A DNA stretch of 64,000 bases from Streptomyces sp. CB09001 (GTDB lineage: Bacteria; Actinomycetota; Actinomycetes; Streptomycetales; Streptomycetaceae), in assembly GCF_003369795.1 (NCBI RefSeq), contig NZ_CP026730.1, forward strand, positions 806,001 through 870,000, written 5' to 3'. Position numbers and translations under genes: made by a program. Under the pieces are notes generated by a model. It saw only the letters and a program-made list of their open reading frames with translations. It had not been told where the DNA came from and ran no database searches. Each line of letters opens with the position of its first letter. Positions within the stretch are counted from its first letter, which is position 1. Positions 37,857 to 45,556 of this stretch are shown piece after piece.

Positions 37857-39248
37857 TCAGCGCACGCCCACCGCCGCGAGGGCCTTGCGCTGACGTGGGC
37901 CGGGGTGGGCGGGGAAGTACAGGTAGCAGACGCCGCCGGTACCGGAGACGACCTTGCCACTGGCGTTGTACCGCTTCGTCCTGAGCCAGATGTTCTCCCA
38001 CTCGCGCCGCTTGTAGACGCGGCGCACGGCGTCGTTGTCGTCCGAGGCCGGGTCGTTGGCGATCACGTCGCCGTCGGCGGTGAAGCCGACCACGGTCATC
38101 AGGTGGCCCGAGGTGCCGTACCCCGATCCGGTCAGCTCCTCCTCCAGGAACGACTGGGACGTTATGGCCGGGATGCCGGCCGCGATCAGCGTCTCCAGGT
38201 CGGTGAGGGAGCCGAGGCGGGTGACCACGCCCTGCAGACCCTTGAACGTGGCGGCGTATGCGGCGTTGAAGGGCCAGTTGCCGCAGCCCTCGTACTGGTT
38301 GTCGTACGTGTACCGGGCGGCGTGGCAGACCTGCGGGTCGGCGTAGGACGGGTCGACCCAGGCGAGCTGCTCCTCGGTGAGACGGCCGCCCCAGTACTCG
38401 ATGATCATCTGCGAGGAGGTGGGACTGCACCAGGCCTCGCCGCCGTTGTCGTACTCCGGGTACTGACCCTTGTGGATCTCCTGCGAGTAGCGCGGGACGC
38501 GCAGTTCCCCGGCGTACTCGGGGGTGGAGGCCGGCACGCTGAAGCGGTCGGGGACGTCGGAGCCCATCGCGCCGAGCCGCCAGACGGTGGGCGTGGTGCG
38601 CGTACCCGGGCGGCGGTGCAGGGTGAGCCGGAGCCGGTAGGAGACCAGGCGCAGGCCGGTGGAGGCGTCGTCGATCGAGAACGTGTCGGTCCAGATGCTG
38701 CTCTTACCGTCGCCCTGGTCGTCGACCGAGGTCCGCGAGATGTCGTCGGCGCCGTCGCCGGCCGTCCAGCGGCCCATCACGTACCAGGGCGTGTGTGTGC
38801 CGTCGGAGTAGGTGCCCGTCAGTTCGACCTGGATCCAGGTGCCGCCCGGCGTGTGCGCGTTCCAGGAGGCGATGACCTCCGTCGAGGGCACCGTGAGCCG
38901 GTGGACGGGCGAGGTCCAGGTCGCGTACTCCCAGGCGGAGGTGGTGCCGGTGTGCGGGTCGGTGTAGTCGACGGTGCCTGCCGGGGTGCCGATCACGACG
39001 CCCGGGCGGGTGCCCGCGGCGGGCCGGGCGCCCCGCAGGTTCCCGCGCCGCCAGTCGCCGTAGGTGGTCCAGGCGCGGTAGTCCACCGGCCGCCGGGTGC
39101 CGTCACGGTCGGGGTCCGCGGCGCCGCCGTCGCCGCCCGGGCCGGACGCGGCCCGCGCGGCCGCCGGGATCGCTCCGCCCGTCACGGCGGCCGCGGCGAC
39201 GGCTGCGGCCAGGAGGGCTCTGCGGGACGGCTGTTCGACTCTGCTCAT
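37857..39248 (-). CDS. Exported C39-family peptidase-like protein
   Basis: 463 residues. The N-terminus MSRVEQPSRRALLAAAVAAAAVTGG carries a twin-arginine (Arg9-Arg10) signal. A beta-rich domain of about 200 residues follows (TGTTSAWEYATWTSPVHRL, WIQVELTGTYSDGT), then a papain-like C39 domain: catalytic Cys in EAWCSPTSSQMIIEYW, His in GTSGHLMTVVGFT and the following Asn/Asp in VIANDPA. It should be folded before export and act outside the cell. ATG 39248 is preferred, with GGGGG nine bases upstream. It faces the kinase-like gene across 153 bp containing a perfect palindrome and a dre-like site. Target proteins are unknown. Confidence 0.85.
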   Translation of the reverse strand: MSRVEQPSRRALLAAAVAAAAVTGGAIPAAARAASGPGGDGGAADPDRDGTRRPVDYRAWTTYGDWRRGNLRGARPAAGTRPGVVIGTPAGTVDYTDPHTGTTSAWEYATWTSPVHRLTVPSTEVIASWNAHTPGGTWIQVELTGTYSDGTHTPWYVMGRWTAGDGADDISRTSVDDQGDGKSSIWTDTFSIDDASTGLRLVSYRLRLTLHRRPGTRTTPTVWRLGAMGSDVPDRFSVPASTPEYAGELRVPRYSQEIHKGQYPEYDNGGEAWCSPTSSQMIIEYWGGRLTEEQLAWVDPSYADPQVCHAARYTYDNQYEGCGNWPFNAAYAATFKGLQGVVTRLGSLTDLETLIAAGIPAITSQSFLEEELTGSGYGTSGHLMTVVGFTADGDVIANDPASDDNDAVRRVYKRREWENIWLRTKRYNASGKVVSGTGGVCYLYFPAHPGPRQRKALAAVGVR

Positions 39249-39358
39249 GGGCGGGAGACCCCCAGGTGTCCGGGTCGGGCGGGTCCGTCGTTGCACGGTC
39301 GTGCGCCAACTATGGCCGCAGGTGCCCGCTCCTGCCAGCACTTCCACGCACGCCACGC

Positions 39359-39381
39359 CACCAATATTGGTGTCGACCACT
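39359..39381. promoter_or_regulatory. Palindrome overlapping a dre-like site between divergent genes
   Basis: CACCAATATTGGTG (39359-39372) is a perfect 14-bp palindrome. Overlapping it, ATTGGTGTCGACCACT (39366-39381) matches the DasR consensus AGTGGTCTAGACCACT at 13 of 16 positions, with both TGGT and ACCA half-sites intact. Immediately downstream TAGAGT (39385-39390) could be the -10 of the kinase gene. Binding by DasR is inferred only. Confidence 0.45.
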
Positions 39382-39401
39382 GGCTAGAGTGCGAGGGGAA
39401 C

Positions 39402-40055
39402 ATGTCCGCCGCCACGCCACTCCCAGGATCCGTCATCCTCGACCTCGCAGCCCGGCTCCGCCGGCTTCCCCCCTCCTGCGGGCCCGTACGCCTGATCGGC
39501 GTCGACGGGTACGCCGGGTCCGGCAAGTCCACGTTCGCCGGGCGGCTGGCAGCAGAGCTGGGCGGCGCACCGGTGCTGCACCTCGACGACATCGCCAGTC
39601 ACGACGAGCTGTTCGGCTGGACCGCGCGACTGCTCGCCCAGGTGATCGAGCCCCTGGGGCGTGGTGAGACCGCGCACTACGCGCCGTACGACTGGCGGAC
39701 CCGGCGTTTCGGAGTACCGACCCCCCTGGAGCCCGCTCCGGTGATCCTGGTCGAGGGCGTCGGCGCCGGCCGCGCGGCGTTGCGGCCGTACCTGGCCGGG
39801 CTCCTGTGGATGGACCTGCCCGCGGAGCGGGCGTGGGCACGCGGACGGGCGCGCGACGGAGCGGAACAGCGGACGTTCTGGGACGGGTGGATCCCGGCCG
39901 AGCGCCGGCACTTCGCCGAGGACCCCTCGCGCCCCTTCGCGCACCTTCTGGTACGGCAGCGCGAACAGGGGTACGAGGTGCTGCCGGGGCCGGCGGGAAC
40001 ATTCTCCGGAGCCCACTTCCTCACGCAGGGTGACGGACCTTCCGCAATGTGCTGA
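39402..40055 (+). CDS. Small P-loop kinase, uridine kinase-like
   Basis: 217 residues. The Walker A GYAGSGKST lies at about 36-44 (LIGVDGYAGSGKSTFAGRLA), followed by LHLDDIASHDELFGW with the acidic residue pair of the uridine kinase/phosphoribulokinase group, and VILVEGVGAGRAALRPYLAGLLWMDLPAERAWARGRARD as the lid region. It would phosphorylate a nucleoside or small metabolite in the cytoplasm; the true substrate is unknown. The ATG at 39402 is three bases after GAGGGG, very short spacing; the -10-like TAGAGT implies a very short leader. Divergent from the C39 peptidase gene, possibly DasR-controlled. Confidence 0.8.
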   Translation: MSAATPLPGSVILDLAARLRRLPPSCGPVRLIGVDGYAGSGKSTFAGRLAAELGGAPVLHLDDIASHDELFGWTARLLAQVIEPLGRGETAHYAPYDWRTRRFGVPTPLEPAPVILVEGVGAGRAALRPYLAGLLWMDLPAERAWARGRARDGAEQRTFWDGWIPAERRHFAEDPSRPFAHLLVRQREQGYEVLPGPAGTFSGAHFLTQGDGPSAMC

Positions 40056-40104
40056 ACTCGTGAAGATCGCGGCCCGGCAACCCGCCGACGTGCCCCAACT
40101 TCGC

Positions 40105-40134
40105 TTGACCCGGGGGCCGTACAGGTCTTACGTT
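40105..40134 (+). promoter_or_regulatory. Promoter of a candidate small RNA
   Basis: TTGACC (40105-40110), 18 bp, TACGTT (40129-40134). The match to the housekeeping consensus is strong and the nearest downstream start codon with a ribosome-binding site is 350 bp away, beyond a terminator-like hairpin. Confidence 0.6.
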
Positions 40135-40137
40135 CTG

Positions 40138-40210
40138 AATGTGCGGCAGTTCGAAGCCGCCGACAGACGCGAAGCCCCCGGTTGTTCCCCCGTGATCGGG
40201 GGCTTCGTTC
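40138..40210 (+). ncRNA. Candidate small RNA of about 70 nt
   Basis: The promoter at 40105-40134 predicts a transcript start at 40138-40141. The RNA would form a small first hairpin (GCGGC at 40143-40147 with GCCGC at 40156-40160). It would end in a strong 10-bp hairpin, GAAGCCCCCG (40171-40180) pairing with CGGGGGCTTC (40197-40206), whose loop holds a free CCCCC. This promoter-hairpin-terminator layout without an open frame is what an independent sRNA looks like. Alternatives: an attenuated leader of the AAA ATPase gene, or just the terminator of the kinase gene. Confidence 0.5.
40171..40206 (+). terminator. Hairpin terminator after the kinase gene / end of candidate sRNA
   Basis: A 10-bp perfect stem, GAAGCCCCCG/CGGGGGCTTC, with a 16-base loop, 116 bp after the kinase stop, followed by GTTCTG. 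From there to the AAA ATPase start at 40485 no further gene or strong structure is visible. Confidence 0.7.
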
Positions 40211-40484
40211 TGCCCTGAACGCCTCTTCCGGCTCCTCCGCGGCGCCGTACGCTCACCCTCGGTCACCGTCCGGTCGTGCGCCCCGCCTGCTCCCGCCTCG
40301 CGGAACGACCCCTCCCGCACCCTTCGGGGGAATGACCGCCACGGGTACGATGCCCTCGGTGCGGGTTACGGGAGATTGCCGCACGCACCTGCAACTCCGG
40401 TCCGCGGTACAGCCGTTGGCCGAGGCGGCCGACGAGCGACGGCTCGGCGGCATACCGACGGGGGCACGGTAGGTGGGGGACGTG

Positions 40485-42341
40485 ATGGACTTCGGCACGC
40501 AGGGCCCACAGGCCCCGGCCGAACTCGCCTGGCTGCGCGGCGTGGACGCCTACACCATGGGGGCCTACCCGCAGGCGGAGGAGGAGTTCCGGGCGGCGGT
40601 GCGGATCGATCCCACGATGGCCGACGGCTGGCTGGGACTGCACGCGCTGCGCGTCGACACCACGAACGCGCTCCTGCGAATGTTCCGCAACCGCGACCGC
40701 TTCGGCGAGCAGCGGACCCGCCACCGCCGGACGCTCAACTCCTGGTACTGGCTGGGCTGGTGGGTGCAGCCCGTGCTGGAGAACCCGCGTGACCTGCTGC
40801 TGGCGCACGCCTCGCACTGGCTGGACGGCCGGCACGTCCCGGAGCTGGACCGCGCCCTGGCCGGACTGCCCCCGGTGGACTCCGACGTGCAGGTCCGCTT
40901 CCTGCACGCCTGCCGCGCCTACCTCGTCAAGGACTGGGAGCAGCTCGTCCGGCACACCGACCCGTTGCTGGGCGACCCCTTACTGGGCATCGAGGCCGGG
41001 CTGTTCAGCGGGATGGCCCGGGTCCGCCTGGAGATGTACGGGCAGGCCGAGCCGCTCCTTTCGGCGGCCCTGATGCGGTGTCGCAGCGAGCAGCCGCAGC
41101 GCAAGGAACTGCGCTACTGGCTGGCGCGGGCCCACGAGGGCACCGGGCGCAGCGCCGCCGCCCTCCCGCTGTACCGGGCGGTGCACCGCGTCGACCCCGC
41201 CTTCATGGACACCTCGGCCCGGCTGGCCGCGATCGCCGAGGGCGACGGCTACGACGACCCGGCCGACCTCGCGGGATACGCGCAGGCGGGTGCGGGGACG
41301 GACGGCCTGGACGGGCTCGACCCGCTGTTCGGCGCCGAGGAGCGCGGCGTCAAGGTCTCCGCTCCGGAGCCCTCGTTGTCCGCCCCGCTGCCCCCGCTCG
41401 GCGGGCCGTCGGTGCGCGAGAAGGCGGGCGGGCCCGACCCGTCCCTGCCCAGCGGGCCCACCGATCCCGCACTGCTGGAGGAGGCGCTCGCCGAGCTGGA
41501 GCGGATGGTGGGCCTCGAACCGGTGAAGCGCCAGGTCAAGGCGCTGTCCGCGCAGTTGAACATGGCACGGCTGCGGGCCGGACAGGGCCTGCCCGTGCAG
41601 CCGCCCAAACGTCACTTCGTCTTCTCCGGCCCCTCCGGCACCGGCAAGACCACCGTGGCCCGCATCCTGGGCCGGGTCTTCTACGCCCTCGGACTGCTCG
41701 GCGGTGACCACCTGGTGGAGGCGCAGCGGGCGGACCTGGTCGGCGAGTACCTGGGCCAGACCGCCGTGAAGGCCAACGAGCTGATCGACTCCGCGCTCGG
41801 CGGTGTCCTCTTCGTCGACGAGGCGTACTCCCTGTCCAACTCCGGGTACGGCAAGGGCGACGCGTACGGCGACGAGGCGCTCCAGGTGCTGCTGAAGCGG
41901 GCCGAGGACAACCGGGACCACCTGGTGGTGATCCTGGCGGGCTATCCGGAGGGCATGGACCGGCTGCTGGGCGCCAATCCCGGGTTGTCCTCGCGTTTCA
42001 CGACGCGGGTGGACTTTCCTTCGTACCGGCCGCTGGAGCTGACCTCGATCGGGGAGGTGCTCGCGGCGGAGAACGGGGACGTGTGGGACGAGGAGGCGCT
42101 GGACGAGTTGCGGTCGATCGCCGGGCACGTGGTGGATCAGGGGTGGATCGACGAGTTGGGGAACGGGCGGTTTCTGCGGACGCTGTACGAGAAGAGCTGT
42201 GCGTACCGGGATCTGCGGTTGTCCGTGTGTCCGGGGGCGTTGAGCCGGGACGATCTGGCGACGTTGCGGTTGCCGGATCTGATGCAGGCGTACGGGGAAG
42301 TGCTGTCGGGGCGGGGGCCGGGGGGTCCGTCGGCCGTGTAG
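40485..42341 (+). CDS. CbxX/CfqX-type AAA ATPase with N-terminal TPR-like region
   Basis: 618 residues. The first 300 residues are helical with TPR-like pairs (AYPQAEEEFRAAVRIDPTMADGWLGLHAL, RSAAALPLYRAVHRVDPAFMDTSARL). A Pro/Gly-rich linker leads to the AAA module: VGLEPVKRQVKALSAQLNMARLR, Walker A GPSGTGKT (382-389), GEYLGQTAVKANELIDSALGGVLFVDEAYSL (Walker B) and NPGLSSRFTTRVDFPSY (sensor and arginine finger). This is the layout of the EccA/SpoVK/CbxX group, which remodel protein complexes such as type VII secretion substrates. Codon 166 is TTA (40980-40982), so translation probably needs the bldA tRNA. ATG 40485 is used; AGGTGGGGG lies five bases upstream, and GTG 40482 is equivalent. No ESX genes are nearby. 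Confidence 0.85.
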   Translation: MDFGTQGPQAPAELAWLRGVDAYTMGAYPQAEEEFRAAVRIDPTMADGWLGLHALRVDTTNALLRMFRNRDRFGEQRTRHRRTLNSWYWLGWWVQPVLENPRDLLLAHASHWLDGRHVPELDRALAGLPPVDSDVQVRFLHACRAYLVKDWEQLVRHTDPLLGDPLLGIEAGLFSGMARVRLEMYGQAEPLLSAALMRCRSEQPQRKELRYWLARAHEGTGRSAAALPLYRAVHRVDPAFMDTSARLAAIAEGDGYDDPADLAGYAQAGAGTDGLDGLDPLFGAEERGVKVSAPEPSLSAPLPPLGGPSVREKAGGPDPSLPSGPTDPALLEEALAELERMVGLEPVKRQVKALSAQLNMARLRAGQGLPVQPPKRHFVFSGPSGTGKTTVARILGRVFYALGLLGGDHLVEAQRADLVGEYLGQTAVKANELIDSALGGVLFVDEAYSLSNSGYGKGDAYGDEALQVLLKRAEDNRDHLVVILAGYPEGMDRLLGANPGLSSRFTTRVDFPSYRPLELTSIGEVLAAENGDVWDEEALDELRSIAGHVVDQGWIDELGNGRFLRTLYEKSCAYRDLRLSVCPGALSRDDLATLRLPDLMQAYGEVLSGRGPGGPSAV

Positions 42342-42393
42342 GGGCCGAGCCTCGGTGCGGGGGCGGGGCGGGTGCGCGGCCCGGCGTTGCGGG

Positions 42394-42470
42394 GTGCCGC
42401 TGCGCCCACCCGTGCCGCCCCAGCGGCACGACTGCCCGCAGCGGCGGCGGGGGGCGGCACGACTGCCCTC
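42394..42470. repeat. Streptomyces-type dispersed palindromic repeat acting as spacer/terminator
   Basis: GTGCCGCT (42394-42401) pairs with AGCGGCAC (42422-42429), and GGCACGACTGCCC recurs at 42425-42437 and 42458-42470. I recall near-identical C/G-rich units (CTGCGCCCACCCGTGCCGCC...) in many Streptomyces intergenic regions. It lies between the convergent AAA ATPase and CNNM genes and may terminate both. Confidence 0.5.
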
Positions 42471-42472
42471 AG

Positions 42473-43516
42473 TTATGTGGCCAGGGTTACCTCTCTGTTT
42501 CTGTGGGCCGGGTCCCGCACCTCGCCGACCAGGAGTTCCAGTACGTCCTCCAGGGCGACCAGGCCGAGCACCCGGCCCGACGGGTCCGTCACCTGGGCCA
42601 GATGGGTCGCCGCGCGGCGCATCACCGTGAGGGCGTCGTCCAGGGGGAGTTCGGGGCGCAGGGTGGTCATCGGGCGCCACAGGTGCTGGGGTACGGCGCG
42701 GTCGGACTCCTCCAGGTCGAGGACGTCCTTGACGTGCAGGTACCCCATGAAGGCGCCCTGGTCCGCCGCGATCGGGAAGCGCGAGTACCCGGTGCGGGCG
42801 GTGAGCGCGACGATCTCCCCGGGCGTGACCGAGGGGCTGACCGTCACCAGGGCCTCACGCGGGAGGACTACGTCCGTCACCGGGCGGGAGCCCAGTTCCA
42901 GGGCGTCCTCGAGGCGTTCCTGCTCCTCCGGGTCGAGCAGTCCGGCCTGGCCGGCGTCCTCCACCAGCCGGTTGAGCTGTTCGCTGGTGAAGACGGCCTC
43001 GACCTCGTCCTTGGGCTCGACGTGGAAGAGCCGCAGGATGCCCTGGGCGCAGGCGCCGAGCGCGACGGTGATCGGCCTGCACAGGCGGGCGAAGGCGACG
43101 AGGCCGGGGCTGAGCCACAGCGCGGCCTTCTCGGGGGCGGCCATCGCCAGGTTCTTCGGCACCATCTCGCCGATGACCAGGTGGCAGAAGACCACGGCGG
43201 CCAGCGCGATGACGTAGCCGAGCGGGTGGATCACGCCGTGCGGCAGGTGGATCCACTCGAAGACCGGCTCCAACAGGTGGGCGACGGTCGGCTCGGCGAC
43301 GGCGCCGAGGGTCAGCGAGCAGACGGTGATGCCGAACTGGGCGGCGGCCATCATCTGCGGCAGTCGTTCCAGGCCGTACAGCACCTGCCGGGCGCGGGTG
43401 GTGCCGAGCGGTTCGATCTGGCTGCGGCGCACGGAGACGAGCGCGAACTCGGCGCCGACGAAGAAGCCGTTGGCGAGCACGAGCAGCGCGGCGAAGAGGA
43501 GTTGCAGGACGCTCAT
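42473..43516 (-). CDS. CNNM/CorC (hemolysin C-like) membrane protein, short form
   Basis: 347 residues. The DUF21/CNNM transmembrane domain is N-terminal (LLFAALLVLANGFFVGAEFALVSVRRSQIEPL; GITVCSLTLGAVAEPTVAHLLEP). A pair of CBS domains follows (ALELGSRPVTDVVLPREALVTVS, TGYSRFPIAADQGAFMGYLHVKDVLDL), which usually bind adenine nucleotides. The C-terminal CorC/HlyC domain is missing; the protein ends soon after the second CBS. Members are linked to Mg2+ or Co2+ transport or resistance. The ATG overlaps the stop of the longer paralogue upstream (ATGA), so the two probably form a heteromeric unit. Confidence 0.87.
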   Translation of the reverse strand: MSVLQLLFAALLVLANGFFVGAEFALVSVRRSQIEPLGTTRARQVLYGLERLPQMMAAAQFGITVCSLTLGAVAEPTVAHLLEPVFEWIHLPHGVIHPLGYVIALAAVVFCHLVIGEMVPKNLAMAAPEKAALWLSPGLVAFARLCRPITVALGACAQGILRLFHVEPKDEVEAVFTSEQLNRLVEDAGQAGLLDPEEQERLEDALELGSRPVTDVVLPREALVTVSPSVTPGEIVALTARTGYSRFPIAADQGAFMGYLHVKDVLDLEESDRAVPQHLWRPMTTLRPELPLDDALTVMRRAATHLAQVTDPSGRVLGLVALEDVLELLVGEVRDPAHRNREVTLAT

Positions 43517-44844
43517 CGGGCGGCCTCCAGGGCGGAGACCGCGGCGGTGCGCACCAGGCGTATCCGCTCGGCGCGGTAGTGGCCGACCTGGCGGACGGAG
43601 AGCCGCCAGCCGGGCAGCTCGGCCCGGTCACCGACGGCCGGGATGCGGCCGAGCAGGTCGGCGACGAGTCCGGCCACGGTCTCGTACGGGCCCTCGGGCG
43701 CGTCCAGGCCGACGCGGCGCAGGGCGTCCACCCGGCAGCTGCCGTCGACGTCCCAGGCGGGCCGGCCGTCCTCGGGCGGGGCGGGGGCCAGTTCGGGCAC
43801 GTCGAGGCCGTCGTGCTCGTCGCGGACCTCGCCGACGATCTCCTCGACGATGTCCTCCAGGGTGACGACACCCGCCGTGCCGCCGTACTCGTCGACCACG
43901 ACCGCGATGGGCTGCTCGCTGCGCAGCCGGGTGAGCAGCGGGCGTACGGGCAGGGTCTCGGGGACGAGCAGCGCCGGGCGGGCGATCCGGCCGGCCGGGG
44001 TGCGCAGCCGGTCGTGCACGGGGACCGCGAGGGCGTCCTTGAGGTGGACCATGCCGACGATCTCGTCGATCTTCTCCCGGTAGACGGGGAAGCGGGACAG
44101 GCCGGTGGCGCGGGTCAGGTTGACGACGTCCTCGGCGGTGGCGGAGGAGTGCAGGGCGCTGACCTTCACGCGGGGGGTCATGACGTGCTGGGCGGTCAGT
44201 TCGCCGAGGGAGAGGGTCCGCACGAAGAGGTCGGCGGTGTCCTGTTCCAGGGTGCCGGCCCGGGCGGAGTGCCGGGCCAGGGAGACCAGTTCGCCGGGGG
44301 TGCGGGCGGAGGCCAGTTCCTCGGCGGGTTCGATGCCCAGGGTGCGGACCAGGCGGTTGGCCACGGTGTTGAGCGCGGCGATCACCGGGTGGAAGAGCCG
44401 GGCGAAGGCGTGCTGGGGTCCGGCGACGAAGCGCGCGACCTGGAGCGGCTTGGAGACCGCCCAGTTCTTGGGCACCAGCTCGCCGATCACCATCTGGACC
44501 GCGGAGGCCAGCAGCATGCCGACGACGACCGACACGCCGGACACGGCGCCGTCGGGGACGCCGACGGCGGTGAACGGGCCGTCGAGCAGCCGGGCCAGCG
44601 CCGGTTCGGCGAGCATGCCGACGACGAGCGAGGTGATGGTGATCCCGAGCTGGGTGCCGGAGAGCTGAAAGGACAGCTCCTTGAGGGACTCGACGACCCG
44701 GTGGGCGCGCCGGTCGCCGGCCGCGGCGGCCTGTTCGGCGTCGGGCCGTTCGACGGTCACCAGGCCGAACTCGGCCGCGACGAAGAAGCCGTTGGCGAGG
44801 ATCAGCAGGAACGCGGCTGCCAGGAGCAGCAGGGGGGTGGTCAT
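43513..44844 (-). CDS. CNNM/CorC (hemolysin C-like) membrane protein, full length
   Basis: 443 residues. DUF21/CNNM membrane domain (LLLLAAAFLLILANGFFVAAEFGLVTVERPDAEQAA; LGITITSLVVGMLAEPALARLL), CBS pair (GELTAQHVMTPRVKVSALHSSATAEDVVNL; LSRFPVYREKIDEIVGMVHLKDAL) and a C-terminal CorC/HlyC domain (AWDVDGSCRVDALRRVGLDAPEGPYETVAGLVADLLGRIPAVGD). The invariant VVVDEYGGTAGVVTLEDIVEEIVGEVRDEHD links the two. It probably exports or regulates divalent cations across the membrane. First gene of a two-gene operon; the following paralogue is coupled by a 4-bp overlap. A duplication origin is likely. Confidence 0.9.
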   Translation of the reverse strand: MTTPLLLLAAAFLLILANGFFVAAEFGLVTVERPDAEQAAAAGDRRAHRVVESLKELSFQLSGTQLGITITSLVVGMLAEPALARLLDGPFTAVGVPDGAVSGVSVVVGMLLASAVQMVIGELVPKNWAVSKPLQVARFVAGPQHAFARLFHPVIAALNTVANRLVRTLGIEPAEELASARTPGELVSLARHSARAGTLEQDTADLFVRTLSLGELTAQHVMTPRVKVSALHSSATAEDVVNLTRATGLSRFPVYREKIDEIVGMVHLKDALAVPVHDRLRTPAGRIARPALLVPETLPVRPLLTRLRSEQPIAVVVDEYGGTAGVVTLEDIVEEIVGEVRDEHDGLDVPELAPAPPEDGRPAWDVDGSCRVDALRRVGLDAPEGPYETVAGLVADLLGRIPAVGDRAELPGWRLSVRQVGHYRAERIRLVRTAAVSALEAAR

Positions 44845-44971
44845 GAGGCCGCCGCCTGTGGGGTGTCACAGCAGGGGGCGGCGCAGGTACTGCAGGACGG
44901 TCCGTCCATCGCCGGAGGGAGTCACTCCTCGGGTAGCAGGAACCCCGCGCACCGGGCGGAGCGACGGGGGC

Positions 44972-44994
44972 GAGGACGCGACGTCCGCGTCCTC
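44972..44994 (-). terminator. Terminator of the rib-his-PH operon
   Basis: GAGGACGCG (44972-44980) pairs perfectly with CGCGTCCTC (44986-44994) around the 5-base loop ACGTC, 54 bp beyond the stop of the PH-domain gene on the minus strand. No T-run. The rest of 44845-45048 shows no gene. Confidence 0.55.
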
Positions 44995-45048
44995 GTTCCC
45001 AGATTAATCACGAAAAGGGGGCCCGCGGCAGGGTCGGCGGCGCCGCGT

Positions 45049-45519
45049 CTAGTCACGCGGTGCCTCGGGGAGGGCACCGGAACGGGCCTCCACGAGGTCG
45101 CGCAGGGCACGTGCGTCGGCGAGGGCCTGCTGCTTGGCGATGCCGGGCTGGATGCCGAGCGCGGGCAGGCTGGTGCCGTCGCTGAGGTCGAGGAAGACCC
45201 AGGGGTCGCCCTGGCGGAGGTTGACCCGGAGGATCTCGGGCCACGCGAGGCGCCGCCTGGCGGTCAGGTTGACGACCGTGACGCCCTCCTCGTCGGCCTC
45301 GACCCGGGGCCGGGCCAGCAGGACCAGCACGCCCGCCAGGAGGAGGGCCGTCAGCACGAAGCTGAGGCGCTCCCCCGGGCCGAGGCCGGCCAGCACCATC
45401 CCGAGCACCGTGACGGTCACGAAGGTGACGACCGCGAGGGCGATCAGGACGGCACGGGTGCGTCCGGGACGGAAGGTGACGGGCAGGGCCGGCAGGTGGT
45501 CCGGCGTGGTGTCGGGCAT
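45049..45519 (-). CDS. PH-domain (bPH) membrane protein
   Basis: 156 residues. Two hydrophobic segments (AVLIALAVVTFVTVTVLGMVLAGL and LSFVLTALLLAGVLVLLA) precede a small bacterial PH-like domain: VEADEEGVTVVNLTARRRLAWPEILRVNLRQGDPWVFLDLSDGTSLPALGIQPG, the pattern of the actinobacterial bPH6-type proteins. Function unknown; possibly lipid or protein binding at the membrane. It is last in the leftward rib-his operon, 37 bp after hisG, with a plausible CGGAG site before the ATG. Its connection to histidine or riboflavin synthesis is not known. Confidence 0.8.
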   Translation of the reverse strand: MPDTTPDHLPALPVTFRPGRTRAVLIALAVVTFVTVTVLGMVLAGLGPGERLSFVLTALLLAGVLVLLARPRVEADEEGVTVVNLTARRRLAWPEILRVNLRQGDPWVFLDLSDGTSLPALGIQPGIAKQQALADARALRDLVEARSGALPEAPRD

Positions 45520-45556
45520 GGCGTGGCTCCGGGCGTGCTCCTGGGGCGGCGGCGGG

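Noticed and set aside
40145..40161. tRNA-like T-arm (GGCAGTTCGAAGCCGCC)
   Set aside because: The stem does not pair properly and no anticodon or acceptor stem is found around it; it fits the first hairpin of the candidate sRNA instead.
40138..40210. 6C RNA
   Set aside because: Only one hairpin has a C run in its loop, and the run is five C; the two-hairpin 6C pattern is not met.
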